In this document: piece after piece, positions 5,608-8,508 of the stretch
Layout of the letters: every line of letters begins with the position of its first letter
Position numbering within the stretch: the first letter of the stretch is position 1
Source: an uncultured Oscillospiraceae bacterium
GTDB taxonomy: Bacteria; Bacillota; Clostridia; Oscillospirales; Oscillospiraceae
Reading direction: 5' to 3'
Length of the DNA: 8,508 bases
NCBI GenBank assembly: GCA_947624465.1
Contig: CANQKJ010000088.1
Coordinates: 1 to 8,508, forward strand
Position numbers and translations under genes: made by a program
The notes under the pieces: generated by a model
What the model saw: the letters and a program-made list of their open reading frames with translations, nothing else
Databases searched by the model: none
What the model was told of the DNA's origin: nothing

Positions 5608-6033
5608 ATGGGACCTTTGATCGCCATCGTAGTCATCGTCCTCATTCTCCTTCTGCTGGGCCTGGGCGAGGGCGCCCGCTACCGCCGCTACCGAGGCGGC
5701 TACTACGGGCCCGACTATCACTACCGGCCCTTCGGCTTCGGCCGGCCCAGGCCTCCTGTGGCCCCTCCCCCGCCTCCCGGTCCCCGGCCCGGTATGGGCC
5801 CCAGACCCGGAGCGGCTCCCAGGCCCGGCGCCCCGGTGAACCGGCCCCCTACCGGCGGCTTTAACGGCGGGCGGGGCACCAGCGTGGGCGGCGGCCGCTA
5901 CGGCAGCGGTCCCACCCGTCCCTCCCGCCCCTCCGGCGGTTTCGGAGGAGGCAGATCCGGCGGATTCGGCGGAGGCAGGTCCAGCGGATTCGGCGGCAGC
6001 CGGGGCGGCGGTTTCCGCGGCGGCCGGCGCTGA
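5608..6033 (+). CDS. Small single-helix membrane protein with Pro/Arg- and Gly/Arg-rich tail
   Basis: A 141-residue protein of unknown function. Residues 3-19 are a hydrophobic helix (PLIAIVVIVLILLLLGL), followed at once by a basic, Tyr-rich stretch (ARYRRYRGGYYG, 23-34). A Pro-rich segment follows (GPRPGM, GPRPGA, APRPGA at 58-75). The protein ends in four tandem Gly/Phe/Arg octads (109-140) and a final Arg. Basic residues just after the helix suggest, by the positive-inside rule, a tail facing the cytoplasm; this is inference. Helix plus Gly-rich tail resembles the C-terminal part of YgcG-type TPM proteins, so this may be the detached second half of the preceding gene product. The ATG at 5608 has a strong AAGGAGG seven bases upstream, and the gene is 15 bases after the TPM stop. 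It is the last gene before the terminator at 6055. Strong ribosome site, context and regular repeats argue that it is real despite the simple composition. Confidence 0.78.
   Translation: MGPLIAIVVIVLILLLLGLGEGARYRRYRGGYYGPDYHYRPFGFGRPRPPVAPPPPPGPRPGMGPRPGAAPRPGAPVNRPPTGGFNGGRGTSVGGGRYGSGPTRPSRPSGGFGGGRSGGFGGGRSSGFGGSRGGGFRGGRR
5932..6027 (+). repeat. Four 24-base in-frame tandem repeats encoding Gly/Phe/Arg octads
   Basis: The 3' end of the small membrane protein gene consists of four consecutive 24-base units encoding SGGFGGGR, SGGFGGGR, SSGFGGSR and GGGFRGGR. The first two encode identical peptides with slightly different codons, and divergence rises toward the 3' end. The units keep Phe at position 4 and Arg at position 8, so the repeat is held at protein level rather than being only a recent DNA duplication. 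Confidence 0.9.
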
Positions 6034-6054
6034 CCGCATTGCTTTCACTCCCAG

Positions 6055-6086
6055 CGGGAGGGCAGGACCACCTGCCCTCCCGTTTT
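6055..6086 (+). terminator. Rho-independent terminator of the xpaC-telA-TPM cluster
   Basis: A perfect 12-bp stem (CGGGAGGGCAGG at 6055-6066 pairs with CCTGCCCTCCCG at 6071-6082) around an ACCA loop, followed by TTTT, then GCCG and another TTTT. It begins 21 bases after the stop of the Gly/Arg-rich gene and separates that cluster from the phosphate transporter. Confidence 0.93.
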
Positions 6087-6156
6087 GCCGTTTTCCCCAA
6101 AAACCGCCGCCCCGTCCCGACGGAAACCGTCCGTTTCTGAGAAAATAAAAAAAGTG

Positions 6157-6185
6157 TGGGAAAACCGCCGAGGGTGTGTTATACT
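6157..6185 (+). promoter_or_regulatory. Extended -10 promoter for the Na+/phosphate cotransporter
   Basis: The -10 box TATACT (6180-6185) is preceded by TG one base upstream (6177-6178), forming an extended -10 element. The hexamer 17 bases upstream (TGGGAA, 6157-6162) is a poor -35 box, so the promoter relies on the extended -10 or on an activator. The predicted start near 6192 gives a leader of about 60 bases. No clear phosphate-box repeats were seen. Confidence 0.6.
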
Positions 6186-6203
6186 GCATCGTGGATGGAA
6201 ATG

Positions 6204-6216
6204 CGGGTGCGACCCG
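6204..6216 (+). promoter_or_regulatory. Small hairpin in the transporter leader
   Basis: CGGGT-GCG-ACCCG forms a perfect 5-bp hairpin in the 5' leader of the phosphate transporter. Further downstream, AGGG of the weak ribosome site (6237-6240) could pair with CCCT at 6245-6248, just before the ATG. The leader also repeats TGATCCTCTTC and TGATCCCCTCC (6222 and 6241). A translational control role is possible but unproven, and no known riboswitch class is recognised. Confidence 0.3.
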
Positions 6217-6252
6217 TGAACTGATCCTCTTCTGAAAGGGTGATCCCCTCCT

Positions 6253-8013
6253 ATGGGCATCGCGGATATCATCTCTCTGCTGGGCGGACTGGCCTTCTTC
6301 CTGTTCGGTATGTCCCTGCTGGGGGACGGGCTGAAGCGGGTGGCCGGCGGCCGGATGGAGACCGTTCTGGGCCGGCTCACCTCCAATCCCGTCAGCGGAG
6401 TGCTGCTGGGCGCGGTGGTGACGGCGGTCATCCAGTCCTCCTCCGCCACCACGGTGATGGTGGTCGGCTTCGTCAACTCGGGCATCATGCAGCTCTCCAA
6501 CGCGGTAGGCATCATCATGGGCGCCAACATCGGCACCACCGCCACCGGCTGGGTCCTGACCTTGGCCGGCGTAGAGGGCGAGGGGGGCTTTTCCTCCGCC
6601 ACCGTGTTCGCCCTCATCGCCTTCGCGGGCATCATCCTGTTCTTCTTCTGCAAAAAGCAGACCCAAAAGAACGTGGGCCTGATCCTGCTGGCCTTCGCCG
6701 TGCTCATGAGCGGTATGCAGACCATGAGCGCCGCCATGGACCCCCTCAAGGAGAGCCCCACCTTCGTCCACTTCATCGGCGCGGTGTCCAACCCGGCGCT
6801 GGCCCTGCTCTTCGGGGCGGTGTTCACCGCCGTCATCCAGAGCAACTCCGCCGCCGTGGGTATCCTGCAGGCCCTGTCCGTCACCGGGGCGGTGGACTAC
6901 CGCACCGCTATCCCCATGATCCTGGGCATGGGCATCGGCGCCTGCGCCCCCGTGCTGCTGTCCGCCATGGGGGCCAATAAGGACGGCAAACGCACCGCCC
7001 TCATCTACCTGTACTTCAACATCTTCGGCTCGGTGATCATGCTGATCCCCTTCGGGGCGCTGAGCCTGATGGGCGGCTCCGTCTTCCTGGGCACGGCGGC
7101 CACCGCCTTCGGCATCGCCCTGGCCAACACGGTGTACAAGCTGGCCGCCACCGTCATCCAGCTCCCCTTCACCGGGGCCATGGTCCGGGTGGCCAAGGCC
7201 ACCGTACGGGACGAGCCCTCCGACGGAGAGGACGAGGAGTACGAGGAGAACCTGCTGGACGAGCGCTTCCTGGCCTATCCCCCCCTGGCCCTGGAGCAGA
7301 GCGGCAAGACCATCCAGCTGATGGCCTCCGCCGCCGTGAAGAACCTGAACCGCTCCCTGGAGCTGTTTGAGACCTTCAGCCCGGAAAAGTTCGGGAAGAT
7401 CCAGAGCAGGGAGAACGTGGTGGACCGCTATGAGGACCGGCTGGGCAAATATCTGGTGCGGCTGGGCGGCAGCGGCGGCCAGCTCTCGGAGCGGGAGTCG
7501 GTGCTGTCCTCGGAGTACCTCCACTGTCTGACCAACCTGGAGCGCATCTCTGACCGGGCGGTGAACCTGTCCATGCTGGCCCAGGAGGCCCACGAAAAGG
7601 ACATCGTCTTCACCACCGAGGGGCACGAGGATATGGCCCGCTGCGCCGACGCCGTGCGGGAGATCCTCTCCCTGACCCAGACCGCCCTGCAGACCAACGA
7701 CGCGGAGACCGCCACCAGGGTGGAACCCCTGGAGGACGTGATCTCCACCCTGATGGAGCAGATGAAGCTGGGCCATATACACCGGCTCCAGAGCGGGGAG
7801 TGTACCCTGGAGGTGGGGTTCATCTTCAACGACTACATCGGCAATCTGGAGCGTGTGGCCGCCCACTGCTCCAACATCGCCCTGGCGGTGCTGGAGGTCA
7901 GCGACAGCGCCGCCCTCCAGCCCCACAACTACACCAAGGGCATCCGCCGGGACGACCACCCCACCTTCCGCCGCTGGCTGGCGTACTATCAGGACAAATA
8001 TTTGAACGCATAA
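6253..8013 (+). CDS. Na+/phosphate cotransporter with C-terminal PhoU-like domain
   Basis: A 586-residue member of the bacterial Na/Pi cotransporter family (NptA/YjbB type), which moves inorganic phosphate with sodium across the cytoplasmic membrane. The membrane part (about 1-315) carries the family's inverted duplicate: QSSSATT at 61-67 in the first half and QSNSAAVGI at 196-204 in the second, each in a GAVxTAVIQS context. GANIGTT (90-96) and GMGIGACAP (225-233) match in the same way. After an acidic linker (320-337) comes a PhoU-like helical domain (about 345-555), with paired signatures LTNLERISDRAVNL (427-440) and IGNLERVAAHCSNIA (529-543). The ATG at 6253 gives the normal MGIADIISLLGGL start, although its ribosome site (GAAAGGG, 12 bases away) is weak. 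No pst or phoB/phoR genes are in the window. The substrate is inferred from the family; PhoU-fused members might also export phosphate. Confidence 0.94.
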   Translation: MGIADIISLLGGLAFFLFGMSLLGDGLKRVAGGRMETVLGRLTSNPVSGVLLGAVVTAVIQSSSATTVMVVGFVNSGIMQLSNAVGIIMGANIGTTATGWVLTLAGVEGEGGFSSATVFALIAFAGIILFFFCKKQTQKNVGLILLAFAVLMSGMQTMSAAMDPLKESPTFVHFIGAVSNPALALLFGAVFTAVIQSNSAAVGILQALSVTGAVDYRTAIPMILGMGIGACAPVLLSAMGANKDGKRTALIYLYFNIFGSVIMLIPFGALSLMGGSVFLGTAATAFGIALANTVYKLAATVIQLPFTGAMVRVAKATVRDEPSDGEDEEYEENLLDERFLAYPPLALEQSGKTIQLMASAAVKNLNRSLELFETFSPEKFGKIQSRENVVDRYEDRLGKYLVRLGGSGGQLSERESVLSSEYLHCLTNLERISDRAVNLSMLAQEAHEKDIVFTTEGHEDMARCADAVREILSLTQTALQTNDAETATRVEPLEDVISTLMEQMKLGHIHRLQSGECTLEVGFIFNDYIGNLERVAAHCSNIALAVLEVSDSAALQPHNYTKGIRRDDHPTFRRWLAYYQDKYLNA

Positions 8014-8045
8014 AAAACGGCGGAGGCCCGAATGGACCTCCGCCG
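8012..8045 (-). terminator. Shared terminator between the transporter and the convergent SPFH gene
   Basis: A 9-bp stem (CGGCGGAGG at 8018-8026 with CCTCCGCCG at 8037-8045) with a short inner CC/GG pairing around a GAAT loop. Read leftward it is followed by six T residues, a textbook rho-independent terminator for the SPFH gene whose stop is at 8062. Read rightward there is no T run, though the hairpin follows the transporter stop directly. The transporter's TAA stop (8011-8013) supplies part of the A run that forms the leftward U tract. Confidence 0.88.
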
Positions 8046-8061
8046 CTGACTGTCAACCTGT

Positions 8062-8508
8062 TTACTTCTTGTCGGCGGGCGGGTTGGGCTCCACCGTGTC
8101 GAACACCGCCTTGGCGCCGGCGGCCAGACCCGCCAGCCCCTGCAGCTCGCTGGGGATGATGATCTTGGTGGCCCTGCCGTCGGCCACCTTCTGCATGGCC
8201 TCCAGCGCCTTGATCTTGATGACCCCGTCGCCGGGGTCGGCCTCGTTGATGAGCTTGATGGCGTCCGCCGTGGCCTGCTGCACCTTGAGGATGGCCTCGG
8301 CCTCCGCCTCGGCCTCCAAAATGCGGGCCTGCTTCTGGCCCTCCGCCCGGAGGACGGCGGCCTGCTTCTCGGCGTCGGCCCGGAGGATGGCGGACTGCTT
8401 CTCGCCCTCGGCCACCAGGATCTGGGACTGTTTCTGGCCCTCGGCCTGGAGGATGGCCTCACGGCGCTCCCGCTCGGCCCGCATCTGCTTCTCCATGGAG
8501 TCCTGGAT
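8062..8508 (-). CDS. SPFH/Band 7 (stomatin/slipin-like) protein, C-terminal fragment
   Basis: The visible part is the last 148 residues; the N-terminal membrane anchor and most of the Band 7 domain lie beyond the right edge. The fragment starts IQDSMEKQMRAERERREAIL, the conserved end of bacterial stomatin/slipin SPFH domains. It continues into an Ala/Glu/Gln/Lys-rich coiled coil made of 11-residue repeats (visible residues 19-62), then the typical VIKIKALEAMQKVADGRATKIIIPSEL block. It ends in a short Pro/Asp/Lys tail. An ATG at 8494-8496 is in frame but is almost certainly internal, because the family pattern continues upstream of it to the edge. Such proteins form oligomeric scaffolds at the inner membrane and often pair with a NfeD-like protease partner, which would lie outside this window. 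The gene converges with the phosphate transporter and shares the hairpin at 8012-8045. Confidence 0.92.
   Translation of the reverse strand: MQDSMEKQMRAERERREAILQAEGQKQSQILVAEGEKQSAILRADAEKQAAVLRAEGQKQARILEAEAEAEAILKVQQATADAIKLINEADPGDGVIKIKALEAMQKVADGRATKIIIPSELQGLAGLAAGAKAVFDTVEPNPPADKK
8323..8454 (-). repeat. Four 33-base in-frame repeats (hendecad coiled coil) in the SPFH gene
   Basis: Four consecutive 11-residue units, ILQAEGQKQSQ, ILVAEGEKQSA, ILRADAEKQAA and VLRAEGQKQAR, followed by a degenerate fifth (ILEAEAEAEA). An 11-residue period is the hendecad pattern of a long, nearly straight coiled coil, common after the Band 7 domain of SPFH proteins. The hydrophobic pair at positions 1-2 and the KQ at 8-9 are constant. 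Confidence 0.85.

Noticed and set aside
5932..6027. CRISPR-like or intergenic tandem repeat
   Set aside because: The repeats are contiguous, have no spacers, are an exact multiple of three and encode a regular octapeptide inside an open gene, so they are protein repeats.
3712..7959. A 1415-codon open frame on the minus strand across telA, TPM and the transporter
   Set aside because: It is antisense to four well-supported genes. Its protein is a Gly/His/Val/Gln/Leu-rich low-complexity string typical of the reverse frame of GC-rich codons, with no recognisable domain and no ribosome site. It also crosses the strong terminator at 6055.

Overview
The window is about 8.5 kb of GC-rich, gene-dense bacterial chromosome. 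Its GC content looks above 60%, with a strong preference for G or C at third codon positions. The Gram-positive-type promoters, strong AGGAGG ribosome sites, an XpaC/TelA gene pair and the protein flavour point to a high-GC Clostridia bacterium, probably a gut Oscillospiraceae of the Flavonifractor/Lawsonibacter/Pseudoflavonifractor kind. The genus is an inference from style and was not searched.

Layout. Bases 1-2842 carry a leftward housekeeping set, in transcription order: ilvA (threonine ammonia-lyase with an ACT domain), a 261-base GC-rich structured spacer, rpe (ribulose-phosphate 3-epimerase), recR (recombination mediator) and the first 21 codons of an NAD-type malic enzyme that runs off the left edge. 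Bases 2843-3029 are a compact divergent promoter region with a near-consensus sigma-A promoter in each direction and only 20 bp between the two -35 boxes. Bases 3030-6033 are a rightward four-gene cluster: xpaC-like, telA-like (toxic anion resistance family), a TPM-domain membrane protein, and a small membrane protein with a Pro/Arg-rich then Gly/Arg-rich tail. It ends at a perfect 12-bp hairpin terminator. Bases 6253-8013 encode a Na+/phosphate cotransporter with a C-terminal PhoU-like domain, preceded by its own extended -10 promoter. At the right edge, on the minus strand, is the C-terminal part of an SPFH/Band 7 (stomatin-like) protein. It converges on the transporter and shares a hairpin with it.

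How the genes may work together. ilvA, rpe, recR and the malic enzyme are ordinary metabolism and repair genes. The most interesting block is the xpaC-telA-TPM-Gly/Arg cluster, a membrane-associated module of poorly understood families under one strong promoter. The last two genes look like a TPM (YgcG-type) protein split in two: TPM domain in one product, and transmembrane helix plus Gly-rich tail in the next. I see no RNA genes, CRISPR array, transposase or phage genes.
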